From the NCBI GenBank assembly GCA_010015655.1, contig ML976704.1, forward strand, positions 459,110 through 523,109: a DNA stretch of 64,000 nt, in the 5' to 3' direction. Made by a program: the position numbers and the translations under genes. Positions 21,545-32,560 of this stretch are shown here, in pieces. Origin of the DNA: Bimuria novae-zelandiae CBS 107.79 (Eukaryota > Ascomycota > Dothideomycetes > Pleosporales > Didymosphaeriaceae). The notes beneath the pieces were generated by a model. That model had not been told where the DNA came from, did no database searches, and saw only the letters and a list, made by a program, of their open reading frames with translations. How positions within the stretch are numbered: position 1 is the first letter of the stretch; the number at the start of each line of letters is the position of its first letter.

Positions 21545-23890
21545 ATGGTAGTGACGACACGCCGCACACGCGCGACGGCGAATGCGTCGCCATTGAAGGC
21601 AGGGCTGCCAGAAAAGCCCAAGCGCAGGGTGAAGCGCAAGACGCCCGCCCCCGAAGAGGAAGTCGCGCCCGAGCCCACACAAGAAGAGGGACCTGAAGAG
21701 GGACCTAAAGAGGTCTCAGGCGGTAAGCCACCAATTTCTTTAGAAGAAGAGCAACTCTCGTGGGGTGGATTCCTCATCAATCCCCCTTCCACCCTGCGAG
21801 AGGTGCACGCCCGAGTCATTGCCCTCCTCGCTGAGGTTGAGGCCCTCAAACAAGGTAGTACACTCAGAGCTGACATTCCAACGCAAGACGGCGATGCGCC
21901 TTCCCATATAGACGATGACCGCAAGGAAGCCATGGAGCTTCTTCGGCTGGCGGACCAAAAACGCAAAGAGAACCTTCCGCTCACAAAAATAACAGTGCGC
22001 CCGGTTGAACCGTTACCAGCAGCAATGACCCCTGCGCGCGCAGCGCCGCAAACCACGCCATCAACGCCCCGCACGAATGGCAATGCTTCACCAGCCGCGA
22101 CCCCGCAGACTGAGTCCTTCTTCGGCCGCGTCTTCTCGTCGCTCAAGTCCTCCATCTTCTCTACGCCAAAGCCCGCGCGCTCACCCACCAACACCAACAC
22201 TACTACCGCTGTCTCAGCAGCCAAGCCAAGCACGCCTCTCGCAGAACCCGTCATCGGAGAGCTCACCATGACACTTCAGCCTTCCCCAACCCCTGTGGGC
22301 CAAGACCGCGGCAGCTCCAAGGTCCGGCCATCATGGCACCGCAAAGAGCGTGCAGCCATCGCCCGCAACGTCGTCAAGAGCGTTCAAGACCCCGCCGAGC
22401 AAGAACGCGCCAAGGAATGGGCTGAGAGGACTCTCAGGCAGCTGTTCCAAGGCACTACCGCTGCCACGGGCGAAAAGCGCAAGCGACTCGAAGACGGCAT
22501 GACGTACGGCGACCTCAACCACATCAACTCCAAGCCATGGAAGGCCGCAGCTAGCAGCTTCGGTCTCGATGATGAGCTGTTGGACCACGTTGACGACACT
22601 CCGGATCAGCCTGCACCAATGTGGGCTGTCCTAGAGCACATGCGCATCGAAATGCAGGAGCGAAAGAACGGCAGCGCGCAAGACGACGCATCCAGCCCGC
22701 CAGCCGCCAAGAAGCAGAAGACAGCGACTAGCCCAGACGTCACTGTCCGGTCACTCAACCAGACACCCACTCCTCTTGATCGCACCCGCAGCCCGTTCTT
22801 CAACAGCGGTGGCAGGACGACGTCTCTTCGCGATCTGCATCCCCGTTCCTGCTTGGATCGCGGAAGCAGCCCCGAGAACAACAACATCTTCAGGAGGTCC
22901 CAGCAGCAACACGCTTCTGAGCAGAATAGCCCCCCCGCTCCGTTCCCTACTTCATTTAGCGTGCCTGATGACTCTGATGACGACGAAGACATCAACGATG
23001 CCTCAGCCGACGACACGCCCACTGCCAACAGAGATGCCACATGGACACAGTCACCGCCGCCTGCGCCTGTCATGACACATGCTGAGCTCCCTACTTCCGT
23101 CGGCCCGACTCCATCAGTCCCCTCCGTTGAGGGCCACCTCGTCTCTACACCCACTGTCGACCGAGTTGACGATAGAGTTGAGGCTCAGCGTGCCAAGGTT
23201 TTGAAGTTCACTCCGCACAAGCCAAGCAACCTTTCTCACATGAGCAAGCCGTCCCCTAGCATCCGCTCAGATGCTGGCATTGAGTCTCCTACTCCTCCCA
23301 ACTTCCTAAGCGTAACTTCAGGCAACGCCGCTCCCTCCGTCCAAACTGCAGGCGGGACGAACGGTACCTCCCTCTTCCAGAACAAGACAATGAGCAACGG
23401 CCCTTCTTCATTCCAGACCAAGAGCTTCGGCAATGGCGCTTCTCCATTCCAGTCCGACAGCCCGAGCAATGGCGCTTCTCCATTGCAGACCAATAGCTTC
23501 GGTAATGGTTCTTCCTTCCAGGGCAATGGCCTGAGCAACGGTCGCTCTTCTTTCCCCAGCTCGAGCATCAGCAATGGCACTCCTTCCTTCAAGACCTCGG
23601 CCATGACCAACGGCGCCTCTCCCTTCCAGGGCAAGAACACCAGCAGCGATGACACGGAGCTCAAGATCAAGGGTGCCAGCAAGGGATTCTCCGATTTCAA
23701 GAGCGCAGGCACCAGCCTTGCTTTGCCGGATTTCGGATCACCACCTCCCGATGCTGACCACCTCGATCTTCCTTCCGATGTCCAGGCCGACCTCGATGCC
23801 TACGCGCAGTCTGATGAGCTCCAAGCCATGCTTAAGACTATGAACGAAGCTTGGGGTCCCCTTGTCCTCGAGTTCGATGATGAGCTATGA
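21545..23890 (+). CDS. Low-complexity basic protein with SNG/FQ-type repeats, unknown function (possibly nuclear)
   Basis: The frame is open from 21245, but I place the start at 21545 (MVVTTRRTRATANASPLK, 781 residues) because a probable 5' UTR intron ends just before it and the longer start would sit 19 bases from the VMA6 start. The N-terminus is rich in Lys/Arg/Pro with nuclear-localisation-like KPKRRVKRK. A moderately ordered middle contains SFFGRVFSSLKSSIF and a charged helix (AEQERAKEWAERTLRQLFQ). The C-terminal third has about eight degenerate units of 11-14 residues of the form xSNGxSxFQxxS (about 690-770 in the long frame). They are reminiscent of nucleoporin-like disordered repeats, but true FG repeats are not obvious. 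The end is acidic. I do not recognise an ortholog; a nuclear-pore or chromatin role is only a guess. Confidence 0.72.
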   Translation: MVVTTRRTRATANASPLKAGLPEKPKRRVKRKTPAPEEEVAPEPTQEEGPEEGPKEVSGGKPPISLEEEQLSWGGFLINPPSTLREVHARVIALLAEVEALKQGSTLRADIPTQDGDAPSHIDDDRKEAMELLRLADQKRKENLPLTKITVRPVEPLPAAMTPARAAPQTTPSTPRTNGNASPAATPQTESFFGRVFSSLKSSIFSTPKPARSPTNTNTTTAVSAAKPSTPLAEPVIGELTMTLQPSPTPVGQDRGSSKVRPSWHRKERAAIARNVVKSVQDPAEQERAKEWAERTLRQLFQGTTAATGEKRKRLEDGMTYGDLNHINSKPWKAAASSFGLDDELLDHVDDTPDQPAPMWAVLEHMRIEMQERKNGSAQDDASSPPAAKKQKTATSPDVTVRSLNQTPTPLDRTRSPFFNSGGRTTSLRDLHPRSCLDRGSSPENNNIFRRSQQQHASEQNSPPAPFPTSFSVPDDSDDDEDINDASADDTPTANRDATWTQSPPPAPVMTHAELPTSVGPTPSVPSVEGHLVSTPTVDRVDDRVEAQRAKVLKFTPHKPSNLSHMSKPSPSIRSDAGIESPTPPNFLSVTSGNAAPSVQTAGGTNGTSLFQNKTMSNGPSSFQTKSFGNGASPFQSDSPSNGASPLQTNSFGNGSSFQGNGLSNGRSSFPSSSISNGTPSFKTSAMTNGASPFQGKNTSSDDTELKIKGASKGFSDFKSAGTSLALPDFGSPPPDADHLDLPSDVQADLDAYAQSDELQAMLKTMNEAWGPLVLEFDDEL

Positions 23891-24545
23891 ATTAGTTTCC
23901 TTTCTGTCACATTTTGGCGTTCCGGATGTATGCTCTTTCGAAGATACCCCTTTCCTACCTGACGATATCGGGTTTGCATTACCCTGACGCACACTGCGGT
24001 GTCCCACTTTCGGGTTTCTCGGCATTTTCGGGTGTCTCTTTTTGGCCTACCTGACGATCCCGTGCTTGCACTTCCCAGGACGCATACTACGGTGTCCTTC
24101 TTTCGTGTTTCTGGCATTTCCGGGGCGTTATCTGTTTGTTTGGCGCTCAAGGATTTTCCGGCTGCTTTAGCCCGGGATGTCCATGACAGCGTCCAGCCTT
24201 CTTGAGATTTGGCGCTTTCATGTGTCCTGATCCGCTGGGATCCGCCTCGGCATGTTGAGTCCGTGGCACACTTCAGGAAGCACTTTTCTGTCCGACATCT
24301 TGCGTTTTCTGTATATTTCCGACTTCTTGTTTTCAAAAGCATAGCGGTGGTAGCCCAGAAGTGGCGTTGTCGTGATGCGCATGTACTTTCGATAGACATG
24401 CGCGTTGGCTCTCAATGACAAAGTTTCTCATTTCTGCATGTTGCTGTGCATTCTGGTGATGGTTTTGTGTGAAATTCGCCGCTTATTTTGACAGAGCAGG
24501 GGTTCAATCTGTTCTTTCCTCTCTGAGTTCAGTGGCGCGGCTCTC
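23891..24545. other. Intergenic region with a local tandem duplication
   Basis: Contains the 3' flank of the preceding gene and the two-copy repeat listed at 23954-24140. No coding sequence is supported. Confidence 0.55.
23954..24140. repeat. Two-copy tandem repeat, period about 92 bp
   Basis: The unit beginning CCTACCTGACGAT at 23954 recurs at 24046. The copies share the order CCTACCTGACGAT, TTGCA, GACGCA, ACTNCGGTGTC, TTTCG, GTTTCT and GGCATTT. They are moderately diverged, so this is an old local duplication rather than a satellite. Confidence 0.7.
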
Positions 24546-25019
24546 ATGCTGGCTGGTTATTACTTGGCGACGGAACTGAGATGGATTGCAGAGAACGATC
24601 CTTCACTTGCACAGTCGTTTGCTGCTTGGGTAGACGTACAAGATCTGCTCATGCAACAATGCAAGGTAAGTAACAGTCCCCTCAGTATTATACGAGAGTT
24701 TTCGCACTTTTGACCTTTGCACAGTCCATCCTGGGACAACACACGGCGGCTTAAACTTTTGTCACGACGCTATAAGAGTCGTCCGTGCTAACTTTCCCGA
24801 CAGGAGGATATCCCGTACGGAGATGCAGACCTGCCCGTCACCATCGGACTCGGGCCGGCGTTGAAAGCGATGAACTTTGCAAGTCCCGGGAGGAAGGCCA
24901 AAGGCGGCTCGCGCTGTAAACGATGCATGCCGCACATTGCAGCTCCTCTCGGGCTTACTGGCGTCTTGTCCCTTCGCGCCCACGATACCTACCGCGTGCT
25001 TCCGCTATATACCAAGTGA
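24546..25019 (+). CDS. Tentative small spliced gene, hypothetical protein
   Basis: An ATG at 24546 opens a 40-codon exon (24546-24665) that ends in AAG|GTAAGT. An acceptor at 24801-24803 (branch GTGCTAAC, then TTTCCCGACAG) joins in the same phase to 24804-25019, giving 111 residues. Retaining the intron would stop the frame quickly. The N-terminal half looks helical (MLAGYYLATELRWIAENDPS). The C-terminal half is basic, with RCKRC and HDTYRVLPLYTK at the end. The strong splice signals are the main evidence; no domain is recognised and a longer model with upstream exons is possible. An open frame at 25041-25277 (SWWLAFREEEALSRF) just downstream might be a further exon or a separate gene. Confidence 0.4.
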
Positions 25020-26764
25020 TAACAACAAATTTCCGTTCGCATGCCTCGTCAAATGCATGATGTCGGGAGTTGGTGGCTGGCATTTCGGGAGGAGGAAGCG
25101 CTCTCGAGGTTTAAGCGGCAGGTTGGTGGGAGTCTTCTAGATGGTGTGGTGCTCAAAGTGGTGCAATGGGAATTGGAATCTGAACCCTTGACACGGGATC
25201 TGCAGTCGACGAGGCAGACGAACATGGGGACGTCTGAGGCCTTCGAGGCATCGGATCTGTTTGATCAGGTGGGCTAGGTGCACACTGCAAAGAGCTAGGG
25301 GCAAAAGCATCCAGCTGTCGAGTTACCCCAGGATAGCTAAAGCAGAGGCTAGTGAAGGAACCCTCGACCTAAGACTCCTACTAAGCTTTCTTCATCTTCC
25401 AGATGTCGCCAACGACCTGGACATCTCATGTGATAAACATACAATCCTGGAAAAAAAAAAATTTCCTGCTTCCTTTTACGCGTAAGGCCATGGCTCGAAG
25501 AAGGCCACACAGCTCCGAATACGCCTTCAACTGGGATCAAAAAGGCGGAAATAGTGCAAGGACAGACCAGGTTCACCTACACATCTATCTTATATGATAA
25601 GGTCCTTCTCAAAGCAGCACAGCGCATCGCTCTCCCACCTCAAGACCATCCCCTCCCCCTTCCTCCCCACCTCCATATTCTACAAAAACTACCCCAGATC
25701 CCCGCAACCAATCACACCCCCTGCACCACCCCCACTCAATCACACCGCCCCGCCCCCGCAACCCGCCCCTCCGGTACGCCAACACTTGCGCCTGCCGCGG
25801 TAGCCTAGCCCAGCACTCCGGCACCCACCGTGCAGCACCCTGGCACGCTGAATCCGCCCGCCTACCTAAGCCCGTGTTCTTCCCCCGCATATGCAGGCAT
25901 GGTATTCGGCTGGGCCGAGGGAGCGACTGACACCGCGGGAGCCGCTGTGTGCGGGAGCTTTCGCGGAGTGAACCCTGGCGGAGTGAAAGTGCAGAGACCT
26001 GGGGTGAGGGGTGGTTTGGTTTTTGCGCTGGAGCGGACGGACTCCGGGGTGTGTGGGTGGTGAGATTATAGGAAGAGCGGTGTGCTGTAGTGGGCGAACA
26101 CGTACGGAGCGGAAAGGGCCGTTTTTGAGCCTGGAAGATAGCGAACGCGGTGGGAGCAGACTGGTTGGCTGGTGGGGCGGGCGAGCCTCGTGGAGAGAAA
26201 AGAGTAGGAGATTTGCGTATGTAGGGCTGAAGACATTTTTGTGCGAGAGCGGTGAGCGCTGTGGTTTAGCAAGAGATCAGGTAGGATTGTCAAGGGGAAT
26301 AGATGGGACGGGGCACGTATTCGTGATGAATAAACGATAATGGTAGTTTTACAGTGCGCTAAGATACATGTGGTCCGGCCACCCGTTTGACCCCGTCTAT
26401 CGATGTGTATGCTCGTTGGAATGCTTCGTCTACATGCGTGAAGCGCCGTTATGCATTTACAGAATACAGTGTGGAGAAGAAACGAAAAAAAAGAAGATCA
26501 AAACCGGGTACAAAAGGAAGCTGTAACACCGAGTCCTATGATACGGAATGTGGAGACTGTGAAGGATGGAGAATTCGATGGGTGCAACAAAGTCCTGAGA
26601 AAACAAAAGTGTTCATAAGTTGATACCAGTCAGCGTAGAATGCAGTTTCGTAGTGTCGGAAGCGGAGTTAAAAGAAGCAATTGCGGTGGATGTATCGTCC
26701 AACATCGTATGAGCAACTCGAATACCCCCGGATATGGCCAGGCTGCTACCATAGTAAATTTTTC
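25020..26764. other. Intergenic region with strong strand-composition shift
   Basis: The plus strand is very C-rich at about 25620-25790 (runs such as CCCCCACTC and CGCCCCGCCCCCG) and turns G-rich from about 25900 to 26300. Several frames cross it (25041-25277, 25554-25808, 25609-25890 minus, 26011-26340), but none has a recognisable domain. An A11 tract is at about 25450. It includes the 3' flank of the DUF3468 gene. Confidence 0.5.
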
Positions 26765-28487
26765 CTAATGCGACCCTCCTCTTCTCATATCAATGCTCTG
26801 CTGGATCTGCAACATGGTTCTCTGCGACTCCACGATAGCATCGGCGTGATCGAAGTTGATGGAGAGCGACTCTTTGACCGCGTAAAGCGCGAAGCACTTC
26901 CTCGTCCATGGTAACGGCGTTTGCGCATCGGGCAATTCTCCGTACAGGGGCTGGAAAGACGGCCAGGAAGCAGCTCCACCAACGAGATAGACCCATAGGA
27001 GTACGCCGCACATGTCGCCCCAGTGCCCAGCTCGGTCTGTCTGCTCGACTGCATGGTGGAGAGCTGAGATGATGGTCGTTGTTGTACTCGTTCCTGAACT
27101 CTGGGCGTACACGACGTTTGCTGACTGTGCAAGCGGCATGCCTTGGACTATCGAGCGGCAGTAGATGAGTGCTGCGATACGACAAGTCTCGTAGACCCAG
27201 TCTGGTGATACACTTTCTTCGGTTGAGGGCCGATACAGAAGGCGAGTATAGATCTGCTCGAGATGTGAGTCGGCGATTGGGTCTTCTGATGCGGGATAGC
27301 TCCATCGATGGAGGAAGGTGTGCGTAAGTTCATACATGTCGCGTATGATCTCAAAGGTCTCGATAGAGCAGCTGCCATACAGTCCTGAGATGTCTCCTTC
27401 TGGTGCGTATAGCGGCGATGTCGGCGGAGGTGATACATGGCCACGGTTCAACGGGTGCGGCATGAAATTCTGGAGCATTGCGGGCTCGGGGAGTCCCCTC
27501 AAAATCGCGAAGCTGAGAAGAACACTTTTGGAGTTAGTTATAAACTGACTTCTGCTCGGAAATGGCTTACACGGTAAGGAACGTAGCAAAGTAGTAGTCG
27601 ACACCAAGGTTCGCCATGCCACCTTTTTGTTCGACAATGCGCACCAAGCCTTGCAGGTGAACATCGAACACATCTTCGTTGTGGCTACCAATCTCGCTGA
27701 TGAGTAGATGTACTATGCTGATGATAAGGAAGTCGTCCGTCCGCGTGTTGGGCTTGGTGAGCATGTTCATGAGCTTCGTTTTCGCGTATATAGTGAGAGG
27801 ACTATCATCCAGACAGCCGTCGGCAACGTCTTGCAAGACACACACAACGCTGATTTGACTGAGGAATGACATTCGGTTGCTGCACAGCATCCTCATCAAT
27901 GTACAGGCTGCTACGTCCTCTGCACCGAAAAGGTTTGAGCTCTTGAGATATAGCTCCCGGAGGTCGTCGAGACTTTCGATGACCGGCGTAGTAGAGGTGG
28001 ATGGAAATGGATATTCGTGTTCTTCTTCGACTGTCGATGGAGTACTTCGTGCTGGTTCTGCTGTGGTGGCCGCGATGATCCGAGCAGCTAGGTTGCGTAC
28101 TGGATCGATTGACGGTGACTGGGAGGTGTATTGGTACACTACCCCGTCCCAAGCACTGCTGCGTCGACGAAGTGCTGATGGCATTTGATAATTGCCATAG
28201 AGTGCTCCACCAGGGCTTATTGCTAATGGACTGGGTGTGCGAGTCAACGCCGCCGAACCATGTCTTGAGTCCCGACTCTTGGATCTTTCGCTCGGAGAGC
28301 CTTCCCGCTGATCGCCTCGATGTCTGTACATGACGTGCGAGCGAATATGTCGCATCGTATTCTCTTCTTTAAAATGATCTGGATGGCTAGCGACCACAAA
28401 CTGCAATGCGGGTCCGGGTTCCAGGGGCGGTTGTCGCTTTCTGCCCTGCCTCTTCTTGGCCGCTTTCGGTGCGTTCTTTGAAGACAT
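26765..28487 (-). CDS. Fungal transcription-factor-like protein of the DUF3468 type without an N-terminal Zn2Cys6 cluster
   Basis: Exons 27571-28487 and 26765-27512 encode 554 residues. The 58-base intron has donor GTAAGC and a TAACTAAC branch site and joins ATFLTV to FAILRGLPEP in frame. An in-frame ATG at 28541 exists, but I prefer 28487 (MSSKNAPKAAKKRQGRKRQ) because of its A at -3 and family-like basic start. Residues about 31-62 carry FVVASHPDHF...MRHIRSHVMYRHR, a motif that precedes the fungal-specific domain in relatives often labelled 'tachykinin family' or DUF3468. The rest is the helical fungal-specific region (for example LLISEIGSHNEDVFDVHLQG). No CX2CX6C cluster is present, so DNA binding, if any, would be indirect or through the basic N-terminus. 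Probably nuclear; targets unknown. Confidence 0.82.
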
Positions 28488-31192
28488 CGTGATTGCCTGA
28501 GAGTAATGTTTGTTGATCGTAGCTAGCGTGTTTTCAGTCATGGATTTGCGCTGGAGTTACACTGCTGTATGAAGAAGAGGATGTGGCCGAACAGAAGATG
28601 CCGAGGAGGTTATATGAAGATATCCAACCACGGGGTAACGTAAGCGTTAGGGTTCTTGTATCAAGGTCGAACACAAGATGTGGCTAACCGGACTACCAGC
28701 CACAACTACCAGGAAGACATCCGCTGTCGAGTAGATGCACGGTCATGAGAATTGACCTAAGGCAGCCCTGCCCCGCGGGCACGATGGGTGAGTCCGTTAT
28801 ACTCAAGTAGGTGAATGCGAATACCAAGCATGCACAGATGAGTATCACAACATCAGATATGCTGAAGCTCCGCCCACACCTCGTATATCATGGTCGGTCT
28901 CACCGTTGTTAGAAGGGCGGCAGCATGGCTAATATTGACTCCGCAGCGGAGTCAATAGGAGACTGCACTGGTTGGTATTTTTGAAGCTGAACGGTACCTC
29001 TCCGTCTGGGTACAAGAGCAATGGTCTGGCCTCGGGTTGGTCCGATGGGATGGCAGCCGAGAAAGCTTGGTACCGTATGTTTGGTGCCTTTTAGGTGGCT
29101 GATGTGTTGACACGAGGATATGTCATCGTAGACTAGACAGTAATAGTCGACAACGAGGGTGGGGCTGAGTGGGGTCCAAATTATTCCAATGCAGTATGTA
29201 GTCCGCCTAATTAAACGAGCCGTAAGTCGATAGTACATCGGTCAAGTTGGCTTGGATATTATTCGGTGCAAACACAACGCAGGATCCTGCGTCGAACTTG
29301 GTACAAGCATTGTACGTACGCTTAGGCGGATAGCCGCGCTTCAGCTTCGTCAGTTCGTTTCTGACGTGCAAGAACAGTCGGAGATTCCTACCTTAATGAT
29401 GCCCATTCTCCCTTTTTAGTGCTAGTGCCCGTTCGGATCCCTGCACCTGCATATAAGCGCAGCTTGTAACGACTGTTCACGCCGTGGTAGCACTAAGACA
29501 GCGGCTTGACGACTCTTGATTGGTTTCCTAATCATACCAGACACGATCTTAAAACGCCTCCATGCACTGCTGCCAGCTGAGACAAATTTCTGGAAGACGT
29601 GAGATCTCCAACTTGCGCCATGAAGGTACGCGTAAGGCAGAATGTCTGCCAACTGCAGACGACCCAACGGGCGCCCCGTAGAATTTTTCGGTGGTATGCG
29701 AGAGTCGGCTGTGCGACAACACTGTTCCCGCCATCCTAAGCGGGATAGTGCATGATTGTAAAGGGCGCCGATACTTTGGCTCGCTAGGCAGCATGCAGAA
29801 ATCCATTGTCTTCCTTTTAGTCCTTGCATCCTGGGCGTGTCTGGCGAGTTATAATTTGCGCTCGGTGGCTCTGTTCCAGAAGCATCACTCAAAACCGATC
29901 GGGTTCGGGTCACGGCGGCAGTCGCGCTCAACACCACGAAACTCAGGAGGGTGGCCGGGTTTGGAACAACGGAGGGCATCCTGCGGTGTTCGACCGCATC
30001 GTTTTGATTGGTGATATCTGCACCAGCTAAGTCGTGCACGCACTTTCGAGAGCCTAGCACCCAGCTGCAAGGCAGAGAGCGTTTAAGGTGAATGAGAATT
30101 TTGCCTTCGCTAGGGCGTCGAAGTGATAAATCAAGAGAGCAGCGGACCGATGGTATGTTTTTCAGGTGAGGCTTTCTCGATGTTCAACGGTTGGCGAGAC
30201 TTCACCGGTTGCACCCATCGCATGAGTAAGACACCCCATCTAAGTCATTGTTAACAAGATGTGTCTGTCTCTAGTAGTTATCTTCTTTGCGTGTTTGGAA
30301 CCCACCATCAGCTCTCCTATTTTTTTTTTATTTTTTTTTGCGACGGGTATGTTAGGCTCAATGGCTCGGTCGATCAAAATGCGGTCCAGGCGCTGACGTT
30401 TGTGCGAGTAGACAAGCAAAATAGCTCCACGTCGGACGTCAAGAGCGCAGGCCGCGTCTCCGTCTCCGTCTCCTGCTCTCACAACGGATAGGTTAGACTT
30501 CTCAGGATGAATTGTTCTTTGCAAAGCTGTACGTGGTTTTGGTCAGAAGCTTCGAGGGGTGGCAAGCACGACCTCAAGTAGGAGGCGCTTGCCTGACGGG
30601 CAATGCGATTACTGCATCAGACCAGCTACACTTGGCTACATACGGACCTGCTTCGTAATACGTCTTCCGCCAGTCTCTTTTTACGTCCATGGTGCTTTTT
30701 GTAGGTTTTAAAGGAAGCCTGCGGCGTATTTGCAGATATTGCCCTGCATTGGCAATGGTACCGCAGGGCCGCATGACTAACATTTCGTAGGACGCACCTT
30801 CCAACTCTGCATCACCCATATCCACGGATAGCATATGGCACGCAAACCAGGGCACCAATGTAGAAAAGTCTATAGTCTTGAATATCATGCGACATTGGAG
30901 TATAGTTGACAGGGAACCCAGCAGACCCGTTCTTCCATCCTGGCCCGAAAGACCTACCCGTACCGCAAACAAACACTTAGTGATAGTAGGGAAGAGTAAG
31001 AGTACATGCGAAAACGCCACGCAAGGTAAGCGTCAACTCGGGACCAGCAGCAGGCACACATTTCCGTACACTCAGAATCGAACCCATTGTCTCTCCACGT
31101 ACAACCAGACCATCTGGCGCGCTGCTTGCCGTCTATCTTCTTCAGCCCACCGGGGCAAGAAGGCGTCTCTTGTTACAATTGAGGATGCGTCC
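28488..31192. other. Long intergenic region
   Basis: 2.7 kb without a supported gene. Frames at 29422-30060 (minus, 212 codons) and 30574-31020 (minus, 148 codons, hydrophobic start) have no recognisable domain. It holds a perfect 16-bp palindrome ACGCAGGATCCTGCGT at 29277-29292, a T-rich tract near 30319-30340, and a CGTCTC triplet repeat near 30455-30475. The DUF3468 promoter lies at its left edge. Confidence 0.5.
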
Positions 31193-32560
31193 CTATGAAG
31201 TCTTGGTGAACGGATCCACACCATCTGCATCTTTCGATTTGCTTGGGTCATTGCGCCTCATGATGTCTTCGACAGGACCGAGTAACCGCTGGAAGCCGTT
31301 CTTGCCGAGAGTTGCAACCTTGACTTCGGTGGTGCTCACAACAGAGGCAGCGCGCGGGGCATCGTTGAGCAGCGCCAACTCGCCGAAATAGTCGCCTTTC
31401 TGGTATCTGTTGACGGGCTGCTCGACACCCCGTTTGTACACCTCAGCCTCGCCAGACTCAAGGATGTAGAAAGACTCGCCAACATCACCCTCTTTGATGA
31501 CGCTGGTGCCGGGAGGGAATTTCTTTGACTCTAGAGCGTCCGCAATCTTGGAACGCTCGTAAGCCGTCAGGGAGGCCAAGAGGGGCACCTCTTCAAGGAA
31601 GCCTTCATACATGCGGCGACGCTGGAAGGCACTGTCCATGAGAATTCGACGGAAGGTGACACGGTCCAATGCCCACAAATTCGACTGCTCAGAGGACACG
31701 ACGGTGGCAGCACGGGGCGCGTTGTACATCAAAGCGAGCTCACCAAAAGAGCCGCCGGGACCGACAGACCCCACCTTGGTGCCCTGACCGTCGGGGCCTG
31801 CCTCTAGCTTGCCCGATTTATTGACATAGATGTCGAAGTTGCCCTTCTCAACAACGTAGAAGTAGTCACCCACGTCACCCTGCTGAATGACCTTGATGCC
31901 CTTTGTTGGTATCGGCTTCTCCTGGAGCGCGCCTAGCACTTGGGCAGTCTGTTCGTCGTCGAGGTGGGAGAAGAGGAAGTTGCCGGAGACGGCGGCCCTG
32001 AGGCGCGCCAGCTGCTCCTCTGTTTTGGGGTGGTTCGGGGGCGCCCATTCGCTGTGTTCGGACGATGCGGGGTTGAGCGACTCGGCGGAGACGGAGGTGC
32101 GTCGGTTCAGGTTGTAATTGCTGGGGAAGCTCTGCGGGTCTGAGCCGCCCAGGTGAGCGGGCGGCTGGGCCCTGCCCTTGAGCGATTCGCCAAAGCCGCC
32201 GAAGTTGCCAAACGTGTCTTCGCGGGCGGCTTGGTGGTTCCTGTCCATGGCGGAGGAGGGGAAGTGGGCGGTGGTGGGCGAGGCGATGGCGTCGTTTTCG
32301 TCTTCTTCTTCGAGGCGCTGCATGTGACTGCCCTGGCTGGGCGAGGTGCCAAAGGGGTTACCGCCGGGAAAGCTATTCTCGGCCATGCCACGGCCCTTGG
32401 GGCTGGAATGCTGCTGTGAAAGCAGGAACTCGGCGCGCTGCGACTCGAGGCGGCGCAGAAAGAAGTTTGCGCAGAACTGGAGGACGTCTTGGGGCTGGTG
32501 CTTGAGGATCTCGCGATTGAGGGCAGCGATCTCGTTGGAGTAGTCGGGAGGGAGCGACAT
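31193..32560 (-). CDS. pkaR: cAMP-dependent protein kinase regulatory subunit
   Basis: A single exon of 455 residues starts at 32560 (MSLPPDYSNEIAALNREILK), the usual start for fungal PKA-R. The subunit holds the PKA catalytic subunit inactive until cAMP binds, linking nutrient sensing to growth and development. Residues 1-43 are the dimerisation/docking region. The inhibitor site RRTSV is at 153-157; a Ser here makes it autophosphorylatable (type II-like). Two cyclic-nucleotide-binding domains follow, with phosphate-binding cassettes FGELALMYNAPRAAT (272-286) and FGELALLNDAPRAAS (392-406). Both keep the Glu and Arg that contact cAMP. The frame remains open upstream for 67 more codons without an ATG, so that stretch is probably 5' leader. 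All key residues are intact. Confidence 0.97.
   Translation of the reverse strand: MSLPPDYSNEIAALNREILKHQPQDVLQFCANFFLRRLESQRAEFLLSQQHSSPKGRGMAENSFPGGNPFGTSPSQGSHMQRLEEEDENDAIASPTTAHFPSSAMDRNHQAAREDTFGNFGGFGESLKGRAQPPAHLGGSDPQSFPSNYNLNRRTSVSAESLNPASSEHSEWAPPNHPKTEEQLARLRAAVSGNFLFSHLDDEQTAQVLGALQEKPIPTKGIKVIQQGDVGDYFYVVEKGNFDIYVNKSGKLEAGPDGQGTKVGSVGPGGSFGELALMYNAPRAATVVSSEQSNLWALDRVTFRRILMDSAFQRRRMYEGFLEEVPLLASLTAYERSKIADALESKKFPPGTSVIKEGDVGESFYILESGEAEVYKRGVEQPVNRYQKGDYFGELALLNDAPRAASVVSTTEVKVATLGKNGFQRLLGPVEDIMRRNDPSKSKDADGVDPFTKTS

Noticed and set aside
25041..25277. Frame of 78 codons (SWWLAFREEEALSRF) after the small spliced gene
   Set aside because: Looks protein-like, but I found no convincing junction to the upstream exons or its own start context.
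29422..30060. Minus-strand frame of 212 codons
   Set aside because: No domain or protein-like composition was recognised and no splice context; kept only as part of the intergenic description.
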